From contig NZ_JALHLG010000005.1 in the NCBI RefSeq assembly GCF_022832375.1, forward strand, positions 591,965 through 655,964: DNA of 64,000 nt, written 5' to 3'. The stretch's first letter is position 1. Each line of letters opens with the position of its first letter. The translations under genes were made by a program, and so were the position numbers. The notes under the pieces were generated by a model, which was given only the letters and a program-made list of their open reading frames with translations, had not been told where the DNA came from and made no database searches. The DNA comes from Novosphingobium beihaiense (lineage in GTDB: Bacteria > Pseudomonadota > Alphaproteobacteria > Sphingomonadales > Sphingomonadaceae). Positions 8,052 through 17,488 of this stretch are shown here, one piece after another.

Positions 8052-9350
8052 CTACTCCTTCCACTCGGGCCATTTGGTCCGGCGCTCGCGGATGGCCTGA
8101 TCGGCCTGTTCGCGAAGGTGCCAGGGCAGATCCTCGAAAACGTCCTCGAACATCGTGTGAAACGGATGGTGCAACCCGTGGCCGAGGATGCCGTTCTTTT
8201 CGGCTTCCTTGGTGGCGGCGCGAACGTCTTCGGCCAGCGCGCGGTCCATTTCGGCGTGTTGCGCGTCCGACCATTCGCCCAGCGCGATCAAATGGTTCTT
8301 CAGCCGCATGACCGGATCGCCGAGCGGCCACTCCTCCGCCTCCCGGGCGGAGCGGTAAGCGCTGGGATCGTCCGAGGTGGAGTGCCCCTCCGCCCGGTAA
8401 GTGAAGTGCTCGATGAGCGTCGGCCCCTTGTTGGCCCGCGCCCGGTTGGCAGCCCATTCCATCGCGGCATAGACCGCCAGTGCATCGTTCCCGTCGACAC
8501 GCAGCCCGGCAATGCCGTAGCCTGCTGCCCTCGCCGCAAAAGTCGTGCGCTCGGCACCCGCGAAGCCGGAGAAGCTGGAAATGGCCCACTGGTTGTTGAC
8601 CACATTGAGCACCACCGGCGCGTTATAAACGGCCGCGAACGTCATCGCCGCGTGAAAATCGCCTTCCGCGCTCGATCCCTCGCCGATGAAGCTGGTGGCA
8701 ATCCGGGTGTCGCCCTTGATCGCACTGGCCATGGCCCAGCCCACCGCCTGCGGGAACTGCGTGGCAAGGTTGCCCGAAATGGTGAAGAAGCCGTAGTCCT
8801 TCGCCGAATACATGATCGGCAATTGGCGGCCCTTCAGCTTGTCCGCGCGGTTCGAATAGATCTGGTTGATCATCTCCACCAGCGGATAGCCGCGCGAGAT
8901 CAGGATGCCCTGCTGGCGGTAGCTGGGGAACACCATATCGTCCTCGGCCAGCGCAAAGGCACAGGCGACCGAGATCGCCTCCTCGCCGGTGGACTTCATG
9001 TAGAAGCTGGTCTTGCCCTGACGCTGGCCGCGATACATGCGATCGTCGAAAGCCCGGGTCAGCGCCATCATGCGCAGGATACGGCGCAGGGTCTCGGGAT
9101 CGAGATTGGGATTCCAGGGCCCGACGGCCTGGCTCCCGTCATCGAGAACGCGAATCAGCCCGGTGGTAAGCGGCCCGGTTTCCCGCGCCTCGCATGCCTC
9201 GTCGGGGCGCGCGGCCGTTCCGGCTTCGGGTATCTCCAGATGCGAATAATCGACAGTGTCGCCGGGGCGGTAGCGCGGTTCGGGAACATAGAACTCAAGC
9301 GGCGGCAAATTGCCCCGCAGCTTGCCTGATCGTGCCGGACCTTCGGTCAT
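8052..9350 (-). CDS. bkdA1: 2-oxoacid dehydrogenase E1 component, alpha subunit
   Basis: This ThDP-binding alpha subunit decarboxylates branched-chain 2-oxoacids. The roughly 432-residue length and the long N-terminal extension are typical of branched-chain rather than pyruvate E1alpha. Visible motifs are the ThDP/Mg motif GEGSSAEGDFHAAM...NNQWAIS, the phosphorylation-loop-like YRAEGHSTSDDPSAYR, and FPSYRQQGILISRG in the substrate channel. Two ATGs are possible. The ATG at 9350 has GGGAGAGG at proper spacing, whereas the ATG at 9356 lies too close to it. It is the first gene of a three-gene operon. The 140-bp gap upstream includes an AT-rich patch suited to a promoter. Confidence 0.92.
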   Translation of the reverse strand: MTEGPARSGKLRGNLPPLEFYVPEPRYRPGDTVDYSHLEIPEAGTAARPDEACEARETGPLTTGLIRVLDDGSQAVGPWNPNLDPETLRRILRMMALTRAFDDRMYRGQRQGKTSFYMKSTGEEAISVACAFALAEDDMVFPSYRQQGILISRGYPLVEMINQIYSNRADKLKGRQLPIMYSAKDYGFFTISGNLATQFPQAVGWAMASAIKGDTRIATSFIGEGSSAEGDFHAAMTFAAVYNAPVVLNVVNNQWAISSFSGFAGAERTTFAARAAGYGIAGLRVDGNDALAVYAAMEWAANRARANKGPTLIEHFTYRAEGHSTSDDPSAYRSAREAEEWPLGDPVMRLKNHLIALGEWSDAQHAEMDRALAEDVRAATKEAEKNGILGHGLHHPFHTMFEDVFEDLPWHLREQADQAIRERRTKWPEWKE

Positions 9351-9490
9351 TTTCATCCTCTCCCGTCATAGCCGGGCCGCCAGAATTCTGTGCATCAAAA
9401 TTCTACGGTTGAGTTATATTATTACCCACTCCAGCAATGTCAATCATCCGGATTCCAAACGATCAGAAGCCCTCCCTTCTCTATAAACAC

Positions 9491-10264
9491 CTAGCGCCCG
9501 GCAAAGTTCGCCGTGCGTCGTTCGAACACCGCGGCGACGCCTTCGGCATAGTCCGCCGTCCCTTTCAGCTTGGTCTGTTCGGTATGTTCGTGCCGCATCG
9601 TTTCGGCAGCCTTGCCGCCCACTTCGGACGCCAGAGTCTTCCGAATCGCCAGCAGGGCGAGCGGCGCATTGCAGGCGATCTCTTCGGCCATCACCAGAGC
9701 TTCGGCGGAAAGCTCCTCTGCCGCCACCAGCCTGTCGGCCAAGCCCCACTTCTCGGCCTCCTCGGCCTTGATGCGGTTGCCGGAGAGCATCATCCACGAT
9801 GCCTTCTGTTCGCCCACGGCGCGCGGGAGCGTATAGGTAATCGCAAAGCCCGGATGGAAACCCAGCTTCACGAAATTGGCCGAGAAGCGCGCCGCCGGAG
9901 AGGCAATGCGGAAATCGGCGGCCAGCGCCAGCCCCAGCCCGGCCCCGATCGCCGCCCCCTGCACGGCCGCGATCATCACCTTCTTGCGGTTCATGATCCG
10001 GCCCGCGTTTTCATAGAACAGCGCGATTTCGCTCATGCCATCGGCGCCTTGCACGGCATCGGCGCCCGCCAGATCCGCGCCGCCGCAGAACACCTTGCCC
10101 TCGGCCGTCAGCAGAATGCAGCGGATGCCGTCATCCGTATCCATCTCGTAGATCGCGTCGGCAATGGCACAGAGCATGCCCGAAGAGGCGAAATTGTGCG
10201 GCGGCGCCGAAAAGTGAATCTCGCCCACATGGCCATGCTTTCGGGTTGTGACTTCGAACGGCAC
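9491..10264 (-). CDS. enoyl-CoA hydratase/isomerase family protein
   Basis: This is a crotonase-fold protein that hydrates or isomerises acyl-CoA esters, plausibly in fatty or branched-chain acid breakdown next to the bkd operon. It shows the acyl-CoA oxyanion segments KVFCGGADL and AAVQGAAIGAGLGLALAADFRIA, followed by FSANFVKLGFHPGFAITYTLPRAVG. A hydratase glutamate in the usual second position is not evident (GFHPGF occupies that place), so the exact reaction is uncertain. I prefer the GTG at 10264, which has AGGAGAG seven bases upstream. An ATG at 10288 would add eight residues. Length is normal at 257 residues. Confidence 0.85.
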   Translation of the reverse strand: MPFEVTTRKHGHVGEIHFSAPPHNFASSGMLCAIADAIYEMDTDDGIRCILLTAEGKVFCGGADLAGADAVQGADGMSEIALFYENAGRIMNRKKVMIAAVQGAAIGAGLGLALAADFRIASPAARFSANFVKLGFHPGFAITYTLPRAVGEQKASWMMLSGNRIKAEEAEKWGLADRLVAAEELSAEALVMAEEIACNAPLALLAIRKTLASEVGGKAAETMRHEHTEQTKLKGTADYAEGVAAVFERRTANFAGR

Positions 10265-10349
10265 GTCGCGTCTCTCCTGCTTTCCCAATGCAGCAGGGGC
10301 TGAAGCGGCGGCCGAACCTTGTCAACCCGGCGCGGCGCCGGGCCGGAGC

Positions 10350-11285
10350 CTATACGGCGACCGGCGCGGAAATATGCGCGTGGGGTTCGTAATCGCGCAC
10401 TTCGAAATCCTCGATCCGGTAACCGAAGATCGAATCCGGCTTGCGGCCGATCTTCAGAACCGGGCGCCCGCGCGGCACCCGCGACAACTGTTCGTGCACC
10501 AGGTGCTCATGGTTGAGATAGACATGCGCATCGCCCGCGCTCCAGACGAGTTCGCCCGGCTCCAGATCGCACTGCTGTGCCAGCATCCGCAGCAGCATCG
10601 CGGCCGAGAAGGCATTGAACGCAAATCCCAGTCCGAGATCGCAGGACCGCTGCCACAACATGCCCGACAGGCGGCCACCGGCCACATGGTACTGATAGGT
10701 CATATGACACGGCGGCAAGGCCATGCCCTCCAGTTCCGCGACATTCCACCCGGTGAATAGCAGACGGCGCGACGTGGGATTGTTCCGGATGTCATGCACC
10801 AGTTGCGCGATCTGATTGACCGGCTTTCCTTTGCGGAACAGGCCTTCGCCTGCCGGCTCGTAGGTATCCCAGTTCACCCACTGCTTGCCGTAGACAGGCC
10901 CGAGATCGCCCCAGGCATGGGCAAAGGCGTCATCTTCCAGAATACGCGCCTCGAACGCATCGCGATCGATGTCCTCGCCCGTTTCCCGGCGAAACCGGTC
11001 GAGCGGCCAGTCCGTCCAGATATGCACTTTCTGCCGGACGAGTTCGCGGATGTTGGTATCGCCCGTCAGGAACCACAGCATCTCGCGCGCGGCCGTCTTC
11101 CAGGCCACGCGCTTGGTGGTAAGCAGCGGCACCGCATCGCCCGACAGATCGAAACGCATGCTCGGCCCGAACAGCGATCGGGTGCCCACTCCGGTGCGGT
11201 CGCGCCGCTCATCCCCATTTTCCCATACCTCCCGAAGCAGATCGAGATACTGATGTTCAAAATGCGGCGCGGATACGGACGGCAT
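10350..11285 (-). CDS. thyA: thymidylate synthase
   Basis: The enzyme methylates dUMP to dTMP using methylene-THF. The 311-residue protein carries the phosphate-binding RRDRTGVGTRS (Arg30 area), the catalytic LPPCHMTYQYHV with Cys193, and the C-terminal LNHEHLVHEQL segment. It is longer than the ~264-residue E. coli enzyme. The extra length is a central insertion (about 97-128 and 143-155), the long-form architecture also seen in other bacteria. The start ATG at 11285 has GGGGAAG upstream. An upstream in-phase extension to 11411 lacks family similarity. Confidence 0.95.
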   Translation of the reverse strand: MPSVSAPHFEHQYLDLLREVWENGDERRDRTGVGTRSLFGPSMRFDLSGDAVPLLTTKRVAWKTAAREMLWFLTGDTNIRELVRQKVHIWTDWPLDRFRRETGEDIDRDAFEARILEDDAFAHAWGDLGPVYGKQWVNWDTYEPAGEGLFRKGKPVNQIAQLVHDIRNNPTSRRLLFTGWNVAELEGMALPPCHMTYQYHVAGGRLSGMLWQRSCDLGLGFAFNAFSAAMLLRMLAQQCDLEPGELVWSAGDAHVYLNHEHLVHEQLSRVPRGRPVLKIGRKPDSIFGYRIEDFEVRDYEPHAHISAPVAV

Positions 11286-11420
11286 GAGCTTCCCCTGTGA
11301 GAGCCCCTGCCCTACCTGCCGCACGCCCGGAGCGAAAGATGAACGCCTCGCCCGGCGCCCTGCCCCATGCCGACTTTTCCACATCGGCACGCTGCGTTGC
11401 AGGAAATGCACATTAGGCTC

Positions 11421-11449
11421 TTGCCACCTTCTGAATCGCTCTCTATAGG
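11421..11449 (+). promoter_or_regulatory. promoter of tRNA-Pro
   Basis: TTGCCA, a 17-base spacer and TATAGG end 41 bases before the tRNA. The same box pair and spacing precede tRNA-Asn at 33161, which supports a real promoter. Confidence 0.65.
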
Positions 11450-11490
11450 CGCGCTCCTGCCTCGGGCCGCTTCAACGCGGCACGATCGGT

Positions 11491-11567
11491 CGGGGAGTAG
11501 CTCAGCCTGGTAGAGCACTGTCTTCGGGAGGCAGGGGCCGGAGGTTCGAATCCTCTCTCCCCGACCA
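11491..11567 (+). tRNA. tRNA-Pro(CGG)
   Basis: The 77-nt cloverleaf has encoded CCA: acceptor CGGGGAG with CTCCCCG, D-arm TAGCTCAGCCTGGTAGA, anticodon stem CTGTC/GGCAG with loop TTCGGGA (anticodon CGG), and T-loop GGTTCGAATCC. Its 3' 51 bases serve as the left attachment site of the island that follows. Confidence 0.96.
11517..11567 (+). repeat. attL: 51-bp direct repeat in the tRNA-Pro 3' end
   Basis: The bases from the anticodon stem to the CCA end of tRNA-Pro are repeated exactly at 19429-19479. Identity starts at base 11517 (base 11516 differs from 19428) and stops at the CCA. This is a standard tyrosine-integrase att core. Confidence 0.95.
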
Positions 11568-11643
11568 ATTATTTTCCTTGAAAATCAGGTTGTTAGCGCA
11601 CCGTTCCATACAGAGCGGGCCTACGGCTTTCGCGTTTTCGGCG

Positions 11644-11670
11644 CTCCGATCACAACTCGATCACACGGAG
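11644..11670 (+). promoter_or_regulatory. CGATCACA repeat cluster near the left end (possible integrase arm or operator sites)
   Basis: Two direct copies of CGATCACA lie 11 bases apart (11647 and 11658), flanked by CTCCG and CGGAG, just before the integrase start codon. A very similar block occurs near the right end of the island at 19295. Confidence 0.4.
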
Positions 11671-11676
11671 CAGAAA

Positions 11677-12699
11677 ATGGCGACCATTACCAAGCGGAAG
11701 AACGGCTGGTGCGTCCAAGTGCGGCGCAGGGGATACGCGGCACGGAACAACACGTTCCCGACAAAGACAGAGGCCCGTGCGTGGGGCCGGGAGCAGGAAG
11801 CCCTGATCGACAAGGGCCAGCTTCCCATCACCGAAGTCCAGCTCAAGGTGACAAGGCTCGCACAACTCATCGAACAGTATCGCTCAACCGTTACCCCTTC
11901 AAAGCGCAGCGCGGAGACGGAACGCCTGCGGCTGGGCCGGATGATGGGCGACATGATCATGGACCGTCTGCTGATTGACCTGAAGCCGGGAGACTTCGCT
12001 GCCTACAGGGATAGACGGCTGGCAGTCGTGAAGCCGGGAACGGTAAGACGGGAACTCTACCTGTTCGCCAATGCCATTGACGTTGCGACGAAGGAGTGGG
12101 GTTATCCCTTCCGCAGCAACCCGGTTCGCCTTATCAGCCTCCCCATTGCCAATGACGCGAGGGACCGGCGCTTGGAGGGCGATGAAGCGGAAACCCTGCG
12201 CAAGGCGCTATCGGCCAGCCGCAATCCTTTCATCCTTCCCATCGTGGAACTTGCCATCGAGACGGGCTTGCGCAGGCGCGAGGTTCTGGAACTGACGTGG
12301 AGCAACGTCGACGCGACACGCCGGATCGCGTTCATACCCCAGACGAAGACAGGCCAGCCACGCACCATTCCCCTCACTGATTGCGCCCTCACCATCATCA
12401 CGACTCTGACCCGAAGTGACGATGATCGCCTGTTCCCGATCACGCTCAACGCCTTCAAGCAGGCATGGAAGCGGGTCCAGAAGCGTTCGGGCCTTGAGGA
12501 CCTGCGCTTTCACGATCTGCGCCACGAAGCCCTATCCCGCTTTTGCGAGCTCGGCTTGTCAGTGCCGGAACTATCGGTGATTTCGGGGCACAAAGACCCT
12601 CGTATGCTGTTCCGATATGCTCACCTGAGGGCCGATGATCTGGCACGGAAGCTGGCCGGGCGAGAATGGGGCGCAGAAGTCCGTCAGCAAGGAGCTTGA
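11677..12699 (+). CDS. int: tyrosine-type site-specific integrase
   Basis: This recombinase integrates and excises the island at the tRNA-Pro 3' end. The 340-residue protein has an N-terminal AP2-like/arm-binding part (residues 1-50), a core-binding helical domain (about 60-155) and a catalytic domain. The full catalytic set is visible: Arg199 in TGLRRREVLELTW, Lys224 in TKTG, His279 and Arg282 in HDLRHEALS, His305 in SGHKD and the nucleophile Tyr314 in LFRYAHL. The start ATG at 11677 has GGAGCAG upstream. A longer frame from 11578 overlaps the att region. It reads away from attL, the usual arrangement, and looks intact. Confidence 0.93.
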   Translation: MATITKRKNGWCVQVRRRGYAARNNTFPTKTEARAWGREQEALIDKGQLPITEVQLKVTRLAQLIEQYRSTVTPSKRSAETERLRLGRMMGDMIMDRLLIDLKPGDFAAYRDRRLAVVKPGTVRRELYLFANAIDVATKEWGYPFRSNPVRLISLPIANDARDRRLEGDEAETLRKALSASRNPFILPIVELAIETGLRRREVLELTWSNVDATRRIAFIPQTKTGQPRTIPLTDCALTIITTLTRSDDDRLFPITLNAFKQAWKRVQKRSGLEDLRFHDLRHEALSRFCELGLSVPELSVISGHKDPRMLFRYAHLRADDLARKLAGREWGAEVRQQGA

Positions 12700-12702
12700 G
12701 CT

Positions 12703-12909
12703 ATGAGCCCACATGATGACCCGAAGCCCTCATGGGAACTTCGCAGCGAGTTGGAAGGCATCCAGCGGGCGATAGAGGCGGACTTGTGCGGAGACATTGG
12801 AGAACTTCGCGTCAGAGTCGGCCAGCTACGCGCAGCGGTCGGGAGCCTTGTTATCCCGGTCTATCTCAGCGCCTTTGCCCTGAGCGCCATTGCCTATCGC
12901 CTCTGGTAG
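12703..12909 (+). CDS. small protein with C-terminal membrane helix
   Basis: I do not recognise this 68-residue protein. Residues 1-45 are hydrophilic and probably helical (WELRSELEGIQRAIEADL... LRVRVGQLRAAVG). Residues about 47-66 form one hydrophobic segment (LVIPVYLSAFALSAIAYRLW). The layout suggests a tail-anchored membrane protein with a cytoplasmic coiled coil. It starts three bases after the integrase stop, so the two are probably cotranscribed. It could be a membrane-anchored regulator or a toxin-like small protein, but nothing in the sequence decides this. Confidence 0.55.
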   Translation: MSPHDDPKPSWELRSELEGIQRAIEADLCGDIGELRVRVGQLRAAVGSLVIPVYLSAFALSAIAYRLW

Positions 12910-13006
12910 TCACGACTCTGGAAATACGGGGGGAGGCCCCTTCCCCTTCCCCCAACTTCTTGTCTATCTCCCCAGCGACCAAGAAAATTCCTGCGCTGGA
13001 TGACTG

Positions 13007-14542
13007 ATGCCGACACTTCAATGGTGGACCCGCGACGATGATGTGAAGGCGGCGGATGCGGTGCCCTATCGGCTGCTGGAAGAAGTGCCCGAGCTGGGTG
13101 CGGGCGATCCCGATGCGGGCAACATGCTCATTCAGGGGGACAACCTTGAGGCGCTGAAGGCCCTGCTGCCGTACTACGCGGGGCAGGTGAAATGCGTCTA
13201 CATCGACCCGCCGTACAACACCAAGTCGGCCTTCGAGCATTACGACGACAATCTGGAACATTCGCAGTGGCTCGCCATGATCTATCCGCGCCTCGTGCTG
13301 CTGCGCGAGCTACTGGCGGAAGAAGGCAGTATCTGGGTGTCCATCGACGACAACGAAGGACACTACCTCAAGGTCATCATGGACGAGGTGTTCGGGAGGT
13401 CGAATTTCCTTTCTTCGATGATATGGAGGAAGAACTACTCTCCGAAGTCGACAGCAAGACATTTCTCTGAAGACCATGACTATCTACTGGTCTACGCTAA
13501 GAATTCCGAAAAGTGGCGCCCAAATCTAATGCCGCGAACGGAAAAGCAGAACACGGCGTACAAAAACCCAGACGGTGATCCGAGAGGGCCATGGAAAACG
13601 AGCGATCTTTCGGCCCGCAACTTTTACAGTAAAGGGATATACTCGATCACCAGCCCGAGTGGTCGGTTTATAGAGCGGCCACCGGGCGGAAACTACTGGC
13701 GCGTTGCTGAAAACAAGTTTTGGGAGTTGGATCGCGACAACCGCATTTGGTGGGGCCGGGATGGCAGCGCCATTCCACAAATCAAGCGGTTCCTGTCAGA
13801 GGTTAAGCAAGGAATAGTCCCGCAAACCTACTGGTCTTACGAAGAAGTAGGCCACACGCAGGATGCTAAGAAGGAGGTCCTCGCCCTTTCCCGTTCAGAT
13901 GTGTTCATCACCCCAAAGCCGGAAGCATTGCTGCGTCGTACGCTGCATATTGCGAGCAATCCCGGCGATCTGGTTCTCGACAGCTTCCTCGGCTCCGGCA
14001 CCACGGCAGCGGTCGCGCACAAGATGGGCCGTCGCTACATCGGCATCGAAATGGGCGACCATGCTGCAACGCACTGCCAGCCGCGCCTCTCCAAAGTCGT
14101 GGAAGGCGAACAGGGCGGCATTTCCGAAGCAGTCGCCTGGAAAGGCGGTGGCGGCTTCCGCTTCTTCCGCCTCGGCCCAAGCGTCTTCGATGACCAAGGG
14201 CAAATCCGGCCCAACATCGAGTTCGACACGCTGGCGGCGCACGTCTGGTTCTCCGAGAAGGAAAAGCCATGGGAGCAGCCCAGCCGCAAGGGAACCGTTC
14301 TGGGCATCAAAGACGGCAAGGCTCTGGCCCTGCTCTACAATGGCATCCTCAAGGATCGTTCGGTCGATGGCGGCAACGTCCTGACCCGCGCCACACTGAA
14401 GGTCATTCGGCAAGACCTGCCCGAAGGCTTCGACGGGCCGCTTATGATCTATGGCGAACGCTGCATCCTTTCCGACGCCACCCTGGAACGCGAGAAGATC
14501 ACCTTCAAGCAGACCCCCTATGACGTGAAGGCCCGCGCCTGA
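13007..14542 (+). CDS. mod: type III restriction-modification system methylation subunit (Mod)
   Basis: This adenine-N6 methyltransferase also reads the target site for the restriction complex. The 511-residue protein has the beta-class motif order. Catalytic motif IV DPPYNT comes first (residues 67-72), after the GDNLEAL segment. The AdoMet motif DSFLGSGTTAAVAH follows near residue 325, with RRYIGIEMGDHAATHC behind it. Between them lies a target-recognition region (about 135-300) whose DNA is visibly more AT-rich than the rest of the gene. The C-terminal part (about 380-511) is typical of Mod proteins that dock Res. The start ATG at 13007 follows a TGA by two bases. It overlaps res by one base (TGATG). 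Confidence 0.9.
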   Translation: MPTLQWWTRDDDVKAADAVPYRLLEEVPELGAGDPDAGNMLIQGDNLEALKALLPYYAGQVKCVYIDPPYNTKSAFEHYDDNLEHSQWLAMIYPRLVLLRELLAEEGSIWVSIDDNEGHYLKVIMDEVFGRSNFLSSMIWRKNYSPKSTARHFSEDHDYLLVYAKNSEKWRPNLMPRTEKQNTAYKNPDGDPRGPWKTSDLSARNFYSKGIYSITSPSGRFIERPPGGNYWRVAENKFWELDRDNRIWWGRDGSAIPQIKRFLSEVKQGIVPQTYWSYEEVGHTQDAKKEVLALSRSDVFITPKPEALLRRTLHIASNPGDLVLDSFLGSGTTAAVAHKMGRRYIGIEMGDHAATHCQPRLSKVVEGEQGGISEAVAWKGGGGFRFFRLGPSVFDDQGQIRPNIEFDTLAAHVWFSEKEKPWEQPSRKGTVLGIKDGKALALLYNGILKDRSVDGGNVLTRATLKVIRQDLPEGFDGPLMIYGERCILSDATLEREKITFKQTPYDVKARA

Positions 14543-17190
14543 TGGAACTCAAGACCTACCAGAAGGCCGCGCTTGGCACGCTGCGCGATTACCTTGCCGA
14601 AGCCCGCGTTACCGGCCCTGTGGAAGCCTACAGGACCGTGACAAGCCAGCCTGAGATACAGCAGCGTCTAGGGGCCTATCTCACGCCCTATCGGCCCTTA
14701 AAGGAACTGACGGACGCCCCCTACGTCTGCCTGCGTCTGCCTACCGGCGGCGGGAAGACCATCCTTGCCGCGCACAGCATCGACGCTGCGCGGGAGGCAT
14801 GGATCGAAAAGGACTATCCGCTGGTCCTTTGGCTGGTCCCCACCACCACGATCCGCAAGCAGACCGTGGAGGCCCTGAAGAACCCGCGTCATCCCTATCG
14901 GAAAGTGCTGGACAATGCCTTTGGCGGCAAAGTGCGCGTGGTCGACATTGGCGATTTCGCCCAGCTCACCCCCCATGACCTGACCGCCAACTGCTGCGTC
15001 ATAGTTGGCACCATCCAGACCCTGCGTGTGTCGAACACCGAAGGGCGCAAGGTCTATGCCCATAACGAGGCACTGGAACCCCACTTCGCAGCAATCCCGA
15101 AGAAGGCCCCCGGCCTTGAGAAGATCGAGGACGATAAGAAGGGCGCGGGAACCATCCGCTACTCCTTCGCCAATTTGCTCCACCTCCACCGCCCCTTGAT
15201 GATCGTCGACGAAGCGCATCAGGCGGTCACGGGCCTCTCGCAGGAAATGCAACGGCGAGTGAACCCCACGGCCATCATCGAGTTCACCGCGACTCCTCGG
15301 CTCCAATCCAACCTGCTCCACTCCGTCACCGCGCAGGAGCTGAAGAACGAAGACATGATCAAGCTGCCGGTCATGCTGGCCGAGCATCCAACATGGCAAC
15401 AGGCGGTCGACGGGGCGATCCTGAAGCGTCAGGAGCTACAGGACATTGCGGAGACGGACGCACGGTACATCCGTCCCATCGTCCTGTTTCAAGCTCAGAA
15501 CAAGAACCAGACCGCCAACGTCGATACCCTGAAGCAGTACCTGCTGGACGAAGGCATAACCGAAAACCGCATCGCCATCGCAACCGGCGATCAGCGCGAA
15601 CTGGATGACGTGAACCTGTTCGACCCTGCCTGCGAGGTCGACTTCGTAATCACGGTGGAGGCCCTGAAGGAAGGCTGGGACTGCTCCTTCGCCTACGTCT
15701 TTTGTTCCCTCGCCAACATCGAAAACGCGACCGATGCCGAACAGCTTTTGGGACGCGTTCTACGGATGCCGTACGCGAAAGCGCGGAAAGACCCTCGGCT
15801 CAACAAGGCCTACGCGCACCTAGCTTCCCCGAGCTTCTCTGCTGCGGCGATGGCCCTGCGCGACAAGATGGTGGCGATGGGCTTCGACGAAACCGAAGCC
15901 ACTCAGAACATCCAGCCGCAGCAGGGCGACCTCGACACTGGTCTGTTCGGCCCTCAGGCTCGCCCCAAACCCTCCATCACCGTCAACGTAGACCTGAGCG
16001 AAGAAGACGAGGCGTTGTTGCGCGACGTGGCTCCTGAAAAGGTCCAAGTCTCGACAACTGATCAGGGCAAGGTCATTCGCGTCGTTGGCTTCCTGACCCC
16101 CGATGAGAAGGCCAAAGTTCGTGCCGCCATCCCCGGTGCGGTGGCGAACAAGGTCAAGGAAGCTCTGGACACTTACGAGGCCGAGAACGCGGCCCGTATG
16201 TCTCCTGCGGCAAAAGGGCTCACCTTCACCGTGCCCGCTCTCATGGTCCACGTTCAAGGCGAGCTTGAGTTGGCCGAAACGGACCTGCTGATGGAGCATT
16301 GCAACTGGTCGCTGCTTAGCCATTCAGCCCAGCTTGACGGTTCGGCTTTCGACGTGAAGCAAACAGCCAATACCTTCGAGATCGACCTAGACGGGCGAAA
16401 GGTCACAGTGTCCAGCCGTGATCCCGAAACCCAGATCAGTTTCGACGTAGACGTGGAAGGATGGACCGAAACCGGATTGGTCCTGTTTCTCGCCAAACAG
16501 GTTCGAGAGGCTGACCTGAGCCCCACGGAACTGATCGAGTGGCTGACCAAGGCCGTGTCGCATCTGACGGGAGCGCGGGACCTGCCTCTTCCGGGTCTGA
16601 TGCAGTGCAAGTACGTCCTTGCCCGCAAGCTCAAGGAGCGTGTGGCCGAAATCAGGAAGAAGGAACGGGGCGACCTCTATCAGGCCAGTCTTTTCGGAAG
16701 CGAGGCGCAGCCTGAGATCAGCTTCGAGAACGGCTTCACCTTCAAGGACGGCATGTTCGGAGGCGTGAAGCTCTACCACGGCGGCTACGAGTTCCAGAAG
16801 CATTTCTTCGGCCCGGACCATATTCCCGCCTTCGACGGCAAACCGGGAGGCGACGAGGAACAGTGCGCGAAGGAACTCGACAACCTGCCTGCGGACATCC
16901 TCAAGCATTGGGTCAGGAACGTCTCACAACATCAGGACGCCCTGTGGCTCCCGCTGGCCGAAAACCGCTTCTACCCTGACTTCGTGGCCGAGCTGACCGA
17001 TGGGCGGCTCTTGCTGATCGAGTACAAGGGCGGGCACATCGTCACCTCGGACGACACGAAGAACAAGGTGGCCGTGGGCAGACTCTGGGAGCAGACCATG
17101 AACGGCAAGGGTCTGTTCCTGCTGGTCGAGAAACTGGTCGACGGTAAGCCTCCGAGGGAGCAGATACTGGCGAAGATCAAGGGAAGCTGA
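14542..17190 (+). CDS. res: type III restriction endonuclease subunit (Res)
   Basis: This is the ATP-dependent translocase/nuclease partner of Mod; it cuts DNA away from unmethylated sites. The 882-residue protein begins with a superfamily 2 helicase core. It has Walker A LPTGGGKT (residues 66-73), a motif Ia-like VLWLVPTTTIRKQT, DEAH in LMIVDEAHQAV (about 221-231) and the EFTATPRL motif III. Motifs V/VI are in VEALKEGWDCSFAY and EQLLGRVLRMPYA. The C-terminal endonuclease has a PD-(D/E)xK pattern: Pro-Asp in FYPDFVAEL and Glu-x-Lys in LIEYKGGH (about 811-832). All catalytic elements seem present. Translation is coupled to mod by the TGATG overlap. Confidence 0.92.
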   Translation: MELKTYQKAALGTLRDYLAEARVTGPVEAYRTVTSQPEIQQRLGAYLTPYRPLKELTDAPYVCLRLPTGGGKTILAAHSIDAAREAWIEKDYPLVLWLVPTTTIRKQTVEALKNPRHPYRKVLDNAFGGKVRVVDIGDFAQLTPHDLTANCCVIVGTIQTLRVSNTEGRKVYAHNEALEPHFAAIPKKAPGLEKIEDDKKGAGTIRYSFANLLHLHRPLMIVDEAHQAVTGLSQEMQRRVNPTAIIEFTATPRLQSNLLHSVTAQELKNEDMIKLPVMLAEHPTWQQAVDGAILKRQELQDIAETDARYIRPIVLFQAQNKNQTANVDTLKQYLLDEGITENRIAIATGDQRELDDVNLFDPACEVDFVITVEALKEGWDCSFAYVFCSLANIENATDAEQLLGRVLRMPYAKARKDPRLNKAYAHLASPSFSAAAMALRDKMVAMGFDETEATQNIQPQQGDLDTGLFGPQARPKPSITVNVDLSEEDEALLRDVAPEKVQVSTTDQGKVIRVVGFLTPDEKAKVRAAIPGAVANKVKEALDTYEAENAARMSPAAKGLTFTVPALMVHVQGELELAETDLLMEHCNWSLLSHSAQLDGSAFDVKQTANTFEIDLDGRKVTVSSRDPETQISFDVDVEGWTETGLVLFLAKQVREADLSPTELIEWLTKAVSHLTGARDLPLPGLMQCKYVLARKLKERVAEIRKKERGDLYQASLFGSEAQPEISFENGFTFKDGMFGGVKLYHGGYEFQKHFFGPDHIPAFDGKPGGDEEQCAKELDNLPADILKHWVRNVSQHQDALWLPLAENRFYPDFVAELTDGRLLLIEYKGGHIVTSDDTKNKVAVGRLWEQTMNGKGLFLLVEKLVDGKPPREQILAKIKGS

Positions 17191-17488
17191 ACTTCCGGGC
17201 AAGCTCCCGCCTCTCAGACCTTGGACAACAACAACCAGAGCTGGCCTTTACCGGCTTTTTTGAAGACCCCTTCCTGTTTCCGGCTCAGGGTAGTCGAAGG
17301 CAGGGAAAGGGGACCCTATTTCGTCGACCAGAGCAGGACCTTCTCCTTCCCCTCAGGTGAACGAAGGGGGATGCAGAAAAGTGGACCCGTTCCTATTAAG
17401 AGATAGGCAATCAACAACTTTTAGACGGCTCAAGGCAGCGCAAGCCTTCCCTGTATCTCTTCAGACATTGACCCATAAGGCACTGACA
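17191..17488. other. 298-bp non-coding gap between res and the helicase-like gene
   Basis: I see no gene here. It is lower in GC than the core chromosome, has several short T-runs and is long enough for an independent promoter for the next gene. A GTG-started in-phase extension of that gene reaches back to 17357. Confidence 0.4.

Noticed and set aside
5749..8100. A 783-codon plus-strand open frame
   Set aside because: It is antisense to the E1beta and E2 genes, whose motifs are unmistakable on the minus strand.
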